A stretch of DNA of 62,140 nucleotides, from positions 1 to 62,140 of IMG/VR virus record IMGVR_UViG_3300031851_000023. One strand, written 5' to 3'. The notes under the pieces were generated by a model. It made no database searches, was not told the DNA's origin, and was given only the letters and a program-made list of their open reading frames with translations. A program made the position numbers and the translations under genes. The stretch comes from a virus. Each line of letters begins with the position of its first letter. Positions within the stretch are counted from its first letter, which is position 1. This document shows positions 1 to 7,091 of the stretch, in pieces.

Positions 1-91
1 CACCTTCAAATTTTTCTAATTTGAGTAGATAACCAATAGGGTTCAGGAAATTCCTATTAGTAGGTTGTTCCTTATACCATTCAGCAGACAT
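1..91 (-). CDS. Tube-like baseplate protein, N-terminal fragment
   Basis: Thirty codons read into the window edge, beginning MSAEWYKEQPTNRNFLNPIG. The ATG at 91 lies just past the stop codon of the oxygenase gene, so the two are probably cotranscribed. Openings of the type W-Y-x(5-6)-NRNFL-x-P-I-G-Y are what I remember from tail-tube-like baseplate proteins of T4-like marine phages (the gp48/gp54/gp19-related group). That is recall, not a search. Only the N-terminus is visible, so length and fold cannot be judged. It could equally be another tail completion protein. Confidence 0.5.
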   Translation of the reverse strand, partial: MSAEWYKEQPTNRNFLNPIGYLLKLEKFEG

Positions 92-92
92 G

Positions 93-674
93 TCAACTTC
101 CCAAGCTGATACTATTTATTGTATTTTCTTGAACCTGTTCTGCCGTTTCGTAGTTTATATTTAATACCAATCTTTTTGCTACATCAGTACACGAAACTCC
201 TTGATGCAATAATCCGTTTTTAAAAATTACAACTCTATTTTGAACTGATTTAACTTTTTCTCCAGTGTCAAATTCTGTGTATCCATTGTTATCATTGATA
301 TACAATATTGCGGTATTACAATTAAATGATTCTTTTGTATTTTGAATACCGCTAGAAATATCAATATGAAAACCATGACCGATATGATTTTCGTTAGCAA
401 CTGTTAAATTTACTTTACATCTGTGTAAATTTACAACTCCAAGTTTTTTAAATAAAGGTTTTAAAAATATTTCATCTTCCCCTAAAATATGACAAAATTG
501 AATATTGTATTTGTCATCTAATATTAATTTTTTGTGCTTGCGGAAATGCTCAGAAATTGCTCTGGAAGATAGTATTGTTGATTGTAACCAAGGCATATTT
601 GGATCATCTAATTCAAATAGCAATCTAATAAAATCTTCTTTATCTAAAAAATTATCAATTATTTTCATCTTCAT
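93..674 (-). CDS. 2-oxoglutarate/Fe(II)-dependent oxygenase
   Basis: This 193-aa protein carries the iron-binding triad of the 2OG-Fe(II) dioxygenase superfamily: H103-x-D105 in GFHIDIS, and H157 in LLHQGV. R168, eleven residues after the distal histidine, fits the 2-oxoglutarate carboxylate anchor. The fold would be a double-stranded beta helix using Fe(II), O2 and 2-oxoglutarate. The substrate is unknown: enzymes of this class hydroxylate proteins, nucleic acids or small molecules, and cyanophages usually carry several of them. Its start overlaps the end of the upstream 51-aa gene by 20 bases. Base composition is visibly AT-rich compared with the capsid genes upstream, which may reflect separate acquisition. 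Confidence 0.8.
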   Translation of the reverse strand: MKMKIIDNFLDKEDFIRLLFELDDPNMPWLQSTILSSRAISEHFRKHKKLILDDKYNIQFCHILGEDEIFLKPLFKKLGVVNLHRCKVNLTVANENHIGHGFHIDISSGIQNTKESFNCNTAILYINDNNGYTEFDTGEKVKSVQNRVVIFKNGLLHQGVSCTDVAKRLVLNINYETAEQVQENTINSISLGS

Positions 675-810
675 TATACCAAAAATCTTCCCAGTCTTTT
701 ACTGAATTGGTTACGTCTTCCCACTCTGGTTCATACAGAGGGCATGGTTCTTCCATCAAAATTTTAGTTTTCATTTTATTAATTCTATTATGTAATATTT
801 TTAAGTCCAT
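655..810 (-). CDS. Small acidic protein, unknown
   Basis: A 51-aa reading frame beginning MDLKILHNRINKMKTKILME, with an acidic, tryptophan-rich C-terminal half (EPEWEDV, DWEDFWYNEDENN). I do not recognise it. Its ATG overlaps the stop of the preceding 60-aa gene by a few bases, and its own stop lies inside the oxygenase start region. It therefore sits in an unbroken run of overlapping genes, which is the main reason to believe it. Coupled translation with its neighbours is likely. Confidence 0.55.
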   Translation of the reverse strand: MDLKILHNRINKMKTKILMEEPCPLYEPEWEDVTNSVKDWEDFWYNEDENN

Positions 811-983
811 TCGTCTTCCTCTTCTTCATCCCAAAATTCATAGGGACCATGTTGCATACGTTTTAGTTTATCAGTTTCAGCACGAAATGATACTGTTTCT
901 GTTATCCACATAGACAACTTAAGTATAATAAAAATAATCGCCAATGGCGATAAACACAAGAGCAATACTAATGAAGGATTCAT
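801..983 (-). CDS. Small membrane protein, unknown
   Basis: A 60-aa protein with one clear hydrophobic N-terminal segment (residues 4-27, LVLLLCLSPLAIIFIILKL) and a charged tail ending in DEEEEDEW. This predicts a single-pass inner-membrane protein with an acidic cytoplasmic or periplasmic tail. The start overlaps the stop of the upstream 55-aa gene in an ATGA arrangement. The function is not known. Confidence 0.6.
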   Translation of the reverse strand: MNPSLVLLLCLSPLAIIFIILKLSMWITETVSFRAETDKLKRMQHGPYEFWDEEEEDEWT

Positions 984-1147
984 TGGGAGTATTCGTTTAT
1001 AATATCTAATACTTTATCTAGCGAATCATGAGCTCCGTCATACCATTGACCTGTCATACCCGGATTCGTTTCTTTATCATATAATTCAGTTTTTAATTTG
1101 TATACTTTTGCAAGCATATCTGTTTTGTGTAAGCTACCACGGGGCAT
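980..1147 (-). CDS. Conserved small cyanophage protein, unknown
   Basis: A 55-aa frame beginning MPRGSLHKTDMLAKVYKLKT and ending in an amphipathic stretch (SLDKVLDIINEYSQ). From memory, similar short proteins follow gene 23 in other cyanomyoviruses, but I cannot check this here. It is the first gene after the gp23 terminator. A TTAAATA late-type element lies 23-29 bases upstream of the ATG, so it probably opens a new transcription unit running through the oxygenase. Confidence 0.65.
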   Translation of the reverse strand: MPRGSLHKTDMLAKVYKLKTELYDKETNPGMTGQWYDGAHDSLDKVLDIINEYSQ

Positions 1148-1169
1148 AACAATAGGGATTTACTACTTC

Positions 1170-1176
1170 TATTTAA
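1170..1176 (-). promoter_or_regulatory. Late-type promoter element TTAAATA
   Basis: On the minus strand this reads TTAAATA, close to the T4 late consensus TATAAATA. It lies just after the gp23 terminator and about 25 bases before the 55-aa gene. It is weaker than the other late elements here because of the TT opening. Confidence 0.45.
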
Positions 1177-1180
1177 GCAC

Positions 1181-1205
1181 AAAAAAAGGGACGCCGCAGC
1201 GTCCC
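1181..1205 (-). terminator. Rho-independent terminator after gp23
   Basis: A perfect 7-bp GC-rich stem GGGACGC/GCGTCCC with a four-base loop is followed on the minus strand by seven T residues. It lies 22 bases past the gp23 stop codon, so it ends the capsid transcript. Confidence 0.9.
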
Positions 1206-1226
1206 TGTGTTGATATCGTAACTATA

Positions 1227-2642
1227 TCAGGCGAGGTTCGCAACACGAACACGTCTGTAGTACTGGTTCTTAGAAGCAGTAAGTGCTTCAGCATCAGGAG
1301 TTCCTGCAGAAGACTCAACGAAAGGATTGCTGACCATGCCGTAGCGGGTCTTGAAACCAATCTTAGGTTGGAAGGTCTGAGGATCGATGCTGCGTAGCAT
1401 CTGGAGGGGAACGTAGGGGCAGTAGAATAGTCCTGCGTCATAAGGGGAAGAACCCTTATAACCAACTACGTAGTAGTGGGTGTTAGAAACGTTAGCAGAG
1501 TAAGGATCAACATAGACCTTAATGCGACCGTTCATGGTGCCGACTAGAAGGTTTCCGGTGTCATCAACGTCACCGATGGAAGGACCACCAGCGCCAGTTA
1601 GACCTGAGGAATAGTCGAGTGTGCCAGACATGGCAAGAGCAGAAGCAACGTCAGCAGAAGTGACGATGAAGTTGCCCTTTCCTCTACGAGTCTCTTGTGC
1701 GATAGCGTTAGCATCGCGCTCGATTTGGAACATAAGTCCTTTGAACTTCTCAACCGACCAACGACCGTTGCTGTCAACGTCGAGGTCAAATACACCAGCG
1801 TTAGCAACGTTGTTCTGAGCACCAGGCTTAGCAACGGTGTAAACGGTACGAACAACCTCACGGTTGATCTCAGCAAGGATTTCGCTAGACAATAGGTTAG
1901 CGAGTTCCTGCTCTGCATCAAGACCGTGGATTGCCTTAAGGTCTTGTGCCAATTCTAGAGTGTACTCAGCGCGAAGAGCTCTGGTCTTAGCAGTGACCGC
2001 AGTCTTCTCGATGCTGAAGTCCATTTCGTTGAACAAGGTCGAACCCGATCCAAGAACTTCTGCTGTTTCTCTAGCAATGTTGCCTGCTTGGCGCTCGTAG
2101 TTAGCAGCAGTTGTGCCGCCGCCAGTGGCGTCGTTAAGCAGACCAGGGTTAGCATCAGTCGTGCCGCCATCGCCAAGAGGAGATACGGGATCGTTGTATG
2201 CACCAGGACCCTGTGTGTTTCCAGAGAAGTTGGTGTCGGGCTCGTTGTAGAGTGCCTCAGCGCCAGCTCTGGTGTTGTAGTGGCTCTTCATTGCGAAGAT
2301 AAGTCCAGTAGGACCGCTCATGGGTTGAACGCCACAGATGTCGTATGCAACCAAGTTAGGTGCTGCACGACGGATAAGGTTGATCATTACAGGATCGAAA
2401 CCTGCAAGTCCACCAGTCTTGGTGGTTAGACCAGAACCACCTAGTGCTTGTCCACCAGCTGCGCTGATAGCTCCAACAGTACTAGCTTCGTTCATCATAC
2501 CACGCTCTTCGCGTAGTTGATTTTCTGTGTTTTCTAACAGAACAGCGGTAACAGCCTTTCTATAGTTGTCTTTGATGGTGCCAGCACCTTCATGACTTAG
2601 AACAGGAGACCACTTTTCGGTTAGAGCTTTTGAATTAAACAT
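1227..2642 (-). CDS. gp23: Major capsid protein
   Basis: The 471-aa product matches the gp23 type of T4-like phages in size class (T4 gp23 is 521 aa) and in position, directly after the scaffold gene and before a strong terminator. The N-terminus (MFNSKALTEKWSPVLSHEG) is charged and would be the propeptide removed by the gp21 protease. A plausible cleavage site is after the glutamate in RGMMNE-ASTV, about residue 51, but this is inferred from the family rule of cutting after glutamate. The rest would assemble as the hexameric HK97-fold capsomer. A weak AAGAG ribosome-binding site precedes the ATG. Codon and base composition are more GC-rich than in the fibre genes, as expected for a highly expressed core gene. 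Confidence 0.93.
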   Translation of the reverse strand: MFNSKALTEKWSPVLSHEGAGTIKDNYRKAVTAVLLENTENQLREERGMMNEASTVGAISAAGGQALGGSGLTTKTGGLAGFDPVMINLIRRAAPNLVAYDICGVQPMSGPTGLIFAMKSHYNTRAGAEALYNEPDTNFSGNTQGPGAYNDPVSPLGDGGTTDANPGLLNDATGGGTTAANYERQAGNIARETAEVLGSGSTLFNEMDFSIEKTAVTAKTRALRAEYTLELAQDLKAIHGLDAEQELANLLSSEILAEINREVVRTVYTVAKPGAQNNVANAGVFDLDVDSNGRWSVEKFKGLMFQIERDANAIAQETRRGKGNFIVTSADVASALAMSGTLDYSSGLTGAGGPSIGDVDDTGNLLVGTMNGRIKVYVDPYSANVSNTHYYVVGYKGSSPYDAGLFYCPYVPLQMLRSIDPQTFQPKIGFKTRYGMVSNPFVESSAGTPDAEALTASKNQYYRRVRVANLA

Positions 2643-2678
2643 TTGTTTGCTCTTGTTTGAAAAATGTGGGGTTTATTA

Positions 2679-3821
2679 TTAGGACCAGCGATCAAGTGCT
2701 TTCAGATACTGCGCCATTACTGGGTTAGAATCATCTACACCTTCGACTGGGGATTCATCAACAACTTCCGTTGGGGTAGCGATTGACTCTTTGAAGTAAG
2801 ACTCCTTGATGGTCGTAACCTTCTTGGAGAATGACTCTTCCGAGACAAACTCTAGACCCTCAGCAAGTGCTGCGAGTTTTTCTTTCTGAGTATCTGCTAG
2901 TCCTTCTGACACGGTGGACAGAATATTGAGTTTGGCAGACTCATTAAGACGATTTTGTAATTTCACGTTTGCTTTGACCTGTTCGTCAAGGCGTGTTTCC
3001 ATCTCACGAATAGATTCGGCCATACCTTCTACAACATCGACTTTCTCGTCGGGAATAGAAATGTAGTGCTCTTCAAAGAGACCCTTCAAACCTGCGATGA
3101 AGTCTGTAGTGATCTCATTTCTGATTCCACGGTCAATAGCAACTTGGTTTTGCTCCATCCATTGACCGATGGCATAGGACACTGTGCCGTCTACTTCCTC
3201 GGAAAGTTCTGCCTTAGCAGATGATACGTGCTTATCGAGTTCAGCAGCAAAGTGCTCTACAAGTTTGTCATACTCCTCAGAGATTTTCGCTTTGACAGCA
3301 GCCTCAAAAATGACTTTTGCTTTCTCAGCGAACTCTTCAGAGAGTTCTGTGCCTTCTACTAGAGCGGCAACATCAGCGGAAACATCAAGTTCTTCAAAGG
3401 AAGGCTTGATGGGGTAAGTAACAGCAGGTCCAGTACTAGTTGCGTATGCAACATCAGCACCAACGGTAGGCATAGCGTCAGGACTACCGGCACGCTGTTG
3501 GGGATCGCCAGATACTTGCGAAATAGGTGCTGCCGCTTTAGCGCCAGGATTCTCTTCGCCGTCGTCATCATCCTCATTAGGAGCAGTGGAAGTTCCACCT
3601 AAATCTGCAGCAGCAGATTGTCCAGGAGCAACACCTGGTTGAACTGAAGGCATAGGATCCTTGCCGCCAGAACCAGTCTGCGCGTCAGAAACCTGAGAGG
3701 GTTCGCTACCAGCACCGGGGATAATGTTAGCAGAAACTGTTGGCATAGGATCGCCAGCTTCTACAATCACCTTTTGCTCGGTAACGAACTCCTCAAATTT
3801 TTCATTTAACATATCTGACAT
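2679..3821 (-). CDS. gp22: Prohead core scaffold protein
   Basis: The 380-aa product lies between the gp21 protease gene and the capsid gene, the T4 position of gp22. It is rich in Glu, Ala and Ser. An N-terminal low-complexity region of roughly residues 25-135 (repeats such as DPMPSV and DAMPTVGAD) precedes a long helical, probably coiled-coil segment at about 145-330. Scaffold proteins of this family fill the prohead and are then cut into small peptides by gp21. The start is supported by an ACGAGGT ribosome-binding site and an exact TATAAATA promoter upstream. Confidence 0.88.
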   Translation of the reverse strand: MSDMLNEKFEEFVTEQKVIVEAGDPMPTVSANIIPGAGSEPSQVSDAQTGSGGKDPMPSVQPGVAPGQSAAADLGGTSTAPNEDDDDGEENPGAKAAAPISQVSGDPQQRAGSPDAMPTVGADVAYATSTGPAVTYPIKPSFEELDVSADVAALVEGTELSEEFAEKAKVIFEAAVKAKISEEYDKLVEHFAAELDKHVSSAKAELSEEVDGTVSYAIGQWMEQNQVAIDRGIRNEITTDFIAGLKGLFEEHYISIPDEKVDVVEGMAESIREMETRLDEQVKANVKLQNRLNESAKLNILSTVSEGLADTQKEKLAALAEGLEFVSEESFSKKVTTIKESYFKESIATPTEVVDESPVEGVDDSNPVMAQYLKALDRWS

Positions 3822-3864
3822 TTGAGATTACCTCGTAATTTTCCGTAAATAATTAATCTAAGTT

Positions 3865-3872
3865 TATTTATA
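3865..3872 (-). promoter_or_regulatory. Late promoter TATAAATA (gp22)
   Basis: An exact copy of the T4 late -10 consensus on the minus strand, 43 bases before the gp22 ATG. It begins immediately after the gp21 stop codon. Confidence 0.8.
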
Positions 3873-3874
3873 AA

Positions 3875-4519
3875 TCAAAGTTTTCCGAGGAAATCCTCAA
3901 ACACCTTGAGTGTTCTCTCTTCTAACTCACGACGCGGAGCGTCATTGATATAACGTTGGTATTTATCAACTTTTGATTCCTTGAGAATACCGTTGTCCCA
4001 TACCCATTCTTTACCTTCCATGATGCCATTAACAAAAGCATCAGGTGCTGAAGGATCTGCTACAATATCAGCAGCAGTTGTAAGCATGAAGTCATCACGA
4101 ACTACTGAAGTATCTTCGCGCTTTTCAATGCTTCCCATACCACGGGATGAAACACCTAACTGAACTCCTTCGCCAAGTAAAGACTTAGCAATTTGTCCCA
4201 TGGGTGTATCAAGAATTTGTGCCTTACCAATGAAGTTATTTCCTTCAGCGCGAAGACTTGTGATTCTGTGAGATACTCTATCAAGATTGATAGTAGGACC
4301 ATCGGGATGACCGAGTTCACCTAGAGCACGCTTTGATTTCACATACTCTTCGTTGTATCTCTCAACTTCATTGTTGAGAACATCGAAAGGATACATGCGA
4401 CCATTACGGTTCTTTAGTTCTGACTGTAAAAATACTCCTTCGATATAAAGAAGTTTCTTTCCGTCTCTTTCCTCAGTGAGGATTTTGACGTTTTCAATCG
4501 TTTCCGTTATCAGTTTCAT
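3875..4519 (-). CDS. gp21: Prohead core protease
   Basis: A 214-aa serine protease of the T4 prohead protease family, starting MKLITETIENVKILTEERDG. An open frame extends 49 codons further upstream, but the ATG at 4519 gives the family-like N-terminus and the usual length, and it overlaps the end of the gp67-like gene by only 26 bases. The candidate catalytic histidine is in GELGHPDGP and the catalytic serine in GVSSRGMG. It would cleave gp22, gp67 and the gp23 propeptide inside the prohead and then itself. It belongs to the head-assembly operon. Confidence 0.9.
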   Translation of the reverse strand: MKLITETIENVKILTEERDGKKLLYIEGVFLQSELKNRNGRMYPFDVLNNEVERYNEEYVKSKRALGELGHPDGPTINLDRVSHRITSLRAEGNNFIGKAQILDTPMGQIAKSLLGEGVQLGVSSRGMGSIEKREDTSVVRDDFMLTTAADIVADPSAPDAFVNGIMEGKEWVWDNGILKESKVDKYQRYINDAPRRELEERTLKVFEDFLGKL

Positions 4520-4706
4520 CGGGTTCTTCCGTTTCTGTGGGTTCATCAAAGAATGTATTCGCGGCAACCTGCTTGTATGTTGCCATAGCATCAGATGCTT
4601 TAGCAAAAAGTAGATCATGAATAGCATCAATAGCAGATGCCCTGTCGTTGTCGCTGATCTTATCAACGATATCTACCACGCCAGGTTCAGGGTTATGTTG
4701 TTCCAT
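4494..4706 (-). CDS. gp67: Prohead core protein, gp67-like
   Basis: A 70-aa acidic protein whose N-terminal two thirds look helical (DRASAIDAIHDLLFAKASD) and whose tail is almost all acidic and polar (DEPTETEEPDETDNGND). T4 gene 67 sits at the same place, between the portal and protease genes, and codes an 80-aa acidic core protein that gp21 degrades. The assignment rests on position, size and charge, since the primary sequence is too diverged to judge by eye. Confidence 0.7.
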   Translation of the reverse strand: MEQHNPEPGVVDIVDKISDNDRASAIDAIHDLLFAKASDAMATYKQVAANTFFDEPTETEEPDETDNGND

Positions 4707-4725
4707 AATAAGTATTCTGTATAAT

Positions 4726-6429
4726 TTATTTATTATTTGTAGAAGGTGAAGGCATTGACTTTGCTTTTTTCACTTCTCTTTCGGATGCGGAATCTGCAGC
4801 AAGTTCTTGTCTTTCTGCAGCATCTTGTGCTTGCTGATCCTGAATTTCAGGAGCAAGGGCAGTGTTTGCTGCTGTCATTTGATCCATAGCATTTGCTTCT
4901 GCTGGATCAATAGAGAGACCAGAAGCAATCTCTGCTTTAATCTGCTTATCAATATCCTTGTATTCTGTATCTTTTTGATTTAGAACATGACGACGGATAT
5001 ATTCAACAGAGAAATACTTACCAACAAAAGGATCCATCTGACTTACAGTCATCATCCTCTGGTTCATCATTTCAATTTCTTTTAGTTCATTGAAATGATT
5101 ATCAAAGAGATAGTCATACTGGATATGCTCCTTCATATCATCCCAGTCTTCAGGAGAAATTACTCCTTTAAGAATGAGTTGAGTCTTGAGCATGTCGTGG
5201 AACATCTCAGAGAATCTTTTACGTAGTCTTCCAATAAACTTGGTAAACTTAAGTTCGTCACGGAGGACTTCAGTGGTTTTACCAAGGTTAAATCCTTTGC
5301 TGTCGTCTGTAAGACGAGAAGGGGGAAGATTGAGAGAGTTATAAAGTTTCTTTTTAAAATACTCAACGTCCTTAAGTTCTCCAAGGTTCTGTCCTCCAGG
5401 CAGCGTAGTAATTTCAGTACCACGTCCACCCTCTCTACGAGGCAACCAGAAATCTTCAAGCATACTCATGTGCTTTTTGTCATCACGCATCTCGCCAGTT
5501 TGTGCGTCATACACAAGCTTGTTGCGATAGCGAGACATAACATCACGCAAGTATTGTTCTGCTTTTACCTTAGGTAGATTGCCTACATCGATGTAGAAAA
5601 TTCTACGCTCAGGTGCGCGTGATAATCTGTAGATAACAATTGAATCTTCAATCATTCTTAATTGATTGAGAGTCTTGATTGCCTTATGAAGGAAACCAAG
5701 AGTCATTCTTTTGTTTAAATCTTGTAGTCCAGAAGGACAGAATGTAATTGAATCAGTTGCCATCTTGACACCCTGAGACAAAGACATATCTCCAATCGGT
5801 CCTAGGACACCGCCTTTATAGAAACCTTTTGGATTGTACAGATAGTAATCGACAAACGTTCCATATTCATACTCAAGCGCCGTGCCTTTGATTGCTGCTT
5901 TCGCTAGAGAATCTTTTGGAGTATTGTCAATTTTTTGACGAACTTTCTTGATCTTCATCGGATCAATATAACGAAGTTCTGTAATACCTTTTCTGGGATT
6001 ATCTAAATCGATAACCTTATGATAAAATAAACGTCCATCAATATACCAAGTTCGGACAATCTCATGTGCTCGATTGTCGAAGTTTAAAAGTCTTTTAATA
6101 TACTCAAACTCATTACGAATTTTAGTTTTTACTCCAGCACCAACACCTAGATTATCTAAGTTAATTTCTACAGGAGAATCGTAAGCATCACTTACGATAA
6201 ACTCGTTAACAACTTCGTCAACAGCACTATCCACCTCGGGATGAATTGCCATATCACGATAACGACGGATCATCTCAAACTCATTACGAGCTTGATTATC
6301 CGTATCTACATACGTTCCATAATATCCACCTGCTGCTACTGCAACTGGATCTTCAGCAGAAGGAGGGACAGGAGATTGACCTCGCTGCCCCTCTTTTCTG
6401 TTAATTTGGAAGCCAAATAACTGACTCAT
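4726..6429 (-). CDS. gp20: Portal vertex protein
   Basis: The 567-aa portal protein (T4 gp20 is 524 aa) forms the dodecameric ring through which DNA enters and to which neck and terminase bind. Regions typical of T4-like portals are visible: YRDMAIHPEVDSAVDEVVNE at about residues 55-75, an RMIEDSIVIYRLSRAPERR segment near 260-275, FWLPRREGGRGTEI near 330-345, and KLYNSLNLPPSRL near 367-380. The C-terminus is a low-complexity Ala/Gln-rich tail. The gene lies between tail tube and gp67, the T4 order. Confidence 0.93.
   Translation of the reverse strand: MSQLFGFQINRKEGQRGQSPVPPSAEDPVAVAAGGYYGTYVDTDNQARNEFEMIRRYRDMAIHPEVDSAVDEVVNEFIVSDAYDSPVEINLDNLGVGAGVKTKIRNEFEYIKRLLNFDNRAHEIVRTWYIDGRLFYHKVIDLDNPRKGITELRYIDPMKIKKVRQKIDNTPKDSLAKAAIKGTALEYEYGTFVDYYLYNPKGFYKGGVLGPIGDMSLSQGVKMATDSITFCPSGLQDLNKRMTLGFLHKAIKTLNQLRMIEDSIVIYRLSRAPERRIFYIDVGNLPKVKAEQYLRDVMSRYRNKLVYDAQTGEMRDDKKHMSMLEDFWLPRREGGRGTEITTLPGGQNLGELKDVEYFKKKLYNSLNLPPSRLTDDSKGFNLGKTTEVLRDELKFTKFIGRLRKRFSEMFHDMLKTQLILKGVISPEDWDDMKEHIQYDYLFDNHFNELKEIEMMNQRMMTVSQMDPFVGKYFSVEYIRRHVLNQKDTEYKDIDKQIKAEIASGLSIDPAEANAMDQMTAANTALAPEIQDQQAQDAAERQELAADSASEREVKKAKSMPSPSTNNK
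4727..4734 (-). promoter_or_regulatory. Late promoter AATAAATA (gp67/gp21)
   Basis: The minus strand reads TAATAAATAAA here, one base from the T4 late consensus. The gp20 stop codon TAA lies inside the same A/T tract, so promoter and stop are fused. Confidence 0.6.
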
Positions 6430-6436
6430 GATTATC

Positions 6437-6443
6437 TATTTAA
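6437..6443 (-). promoter_or_regulatory. Possible late element TTAAATA (gp20)
   Basis: TTAAATA lies 8-14 bases upstream of the gp20 ATG. It is very close to the start codon, so the element at 6460-6467 is the more likely gp20 promoter. Confidence 0.3.
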
Positions 6444-6459
6444 CTTGTGCGCTTCCAAC

Positions 6460-6467
6460 TATTTATC
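6460..6467 (-). promoter_or_regulatory. Late promoter GATAAATA (gp20)
   Basis: GATAAATA on the minus strand, 31 bases before the gp20 start. The gp19 stop codon TGA supplies its first two bases. Confidence 0.65.
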
Positions 6468-7053
6468 AGACCACGCCAATGCCAGAAACACCATCTCTGG
6501 ATCCTGCTTGAGCAGTGAAGTAAGAATACTGCCACTCAACAGTGAATTCTTCAATCTGATCATTGCTATCATAAGCAAGATCGATAGGAGAAACATTAGT
6601 TGGGAAGCAGTACTTCAGAGTATATTCTCTGAGAATTGATCCTTCTTCGCTAGCATCTTTTTCAAGTTGCTTGACAGAAAGATCTGCCATGTAACCAGAA
6701 GTGGTTGATGGAGTGAAGAGAGGTGAAGTATTTGCTTCGTGGGTGTTGATGTTGTTTGCCCACTCTTCAAAGAATGCGCGAAGTTTGAAGTCCTTATCAT
6801 TGAAGAAAGTAGCAGACCATGTATCGAAGGTGCGATCACCTGCGATTTTGACTGTTCTTCCTCTGAAAGGAACTTCGATCACACCTAGATTTGAACCTGG
6901 TAGAGCAGCAGACTTACAAAGAATATTTGTAAGGTTTAAATCCTCGCCACCTTTTGAAAGGGAATCGGGGAATTGAACATCCACCAAGAACATGTTGGGC
7001 TTAACGCCCTGACCGATAGTTTGTAAGAAACTAGAAACGTTTGACAGTGCCAT
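6466..7053 (-). CDS. gp19: Tail tube protein
   Basis: The 195-aa tail tube subunit (T4 gp19 is 163 aa) lies between sheath and portal genes, as in T4. Visible family features are an N-terminal strand pair around MFLVDVQFPD, the loop segment LPGSNLGVIEVPFRGRTVKI near residues 50-70, and a late strand ending in EFTVEWQYSYF. It would stack as hexameric rings inside the sheath and guide DNA. It is separated from gp18 by 38 bases containing no clean late element, so it probably rides on the gp18 transcript. Confidence 0.92.
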   Translation of the reverse strand: MALSNVSSFLQTIGQGVKPNMFLVDVQFPDSLSKGGEDLNLTNILCKSAALPGSNLGVIEVPFRGRTVKIAGDRTFDTWSATFFNDKDFKLRAFFEEWANNINTHEANTSPLFTPSTTSGYMADLSVKQLEKDASEEGSILREYTLKYCFPTNVSPIDLAYDSNDQIEEFTVEWQYSYFTAQAGSRDGVSGIGVV

Positions 7054-7091
7054 TGTTGTTTATCTCGTAATTTTTTCTCTATAATTAATTA

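Noticed and set aside
2088-2429. Long plus-strand frame opposite gp23
   Set aside because: It is the complement of a well-supported capsid gene; no ribosome-binding site or plausible protein composition.
3875-4666. 263-aa version of the gp21 protease
   Set aside because: The first 49 codons run through the gp67-like gene in another frame and read as unlikely protein; the ATG at 4519 gives a normal gp21 length.
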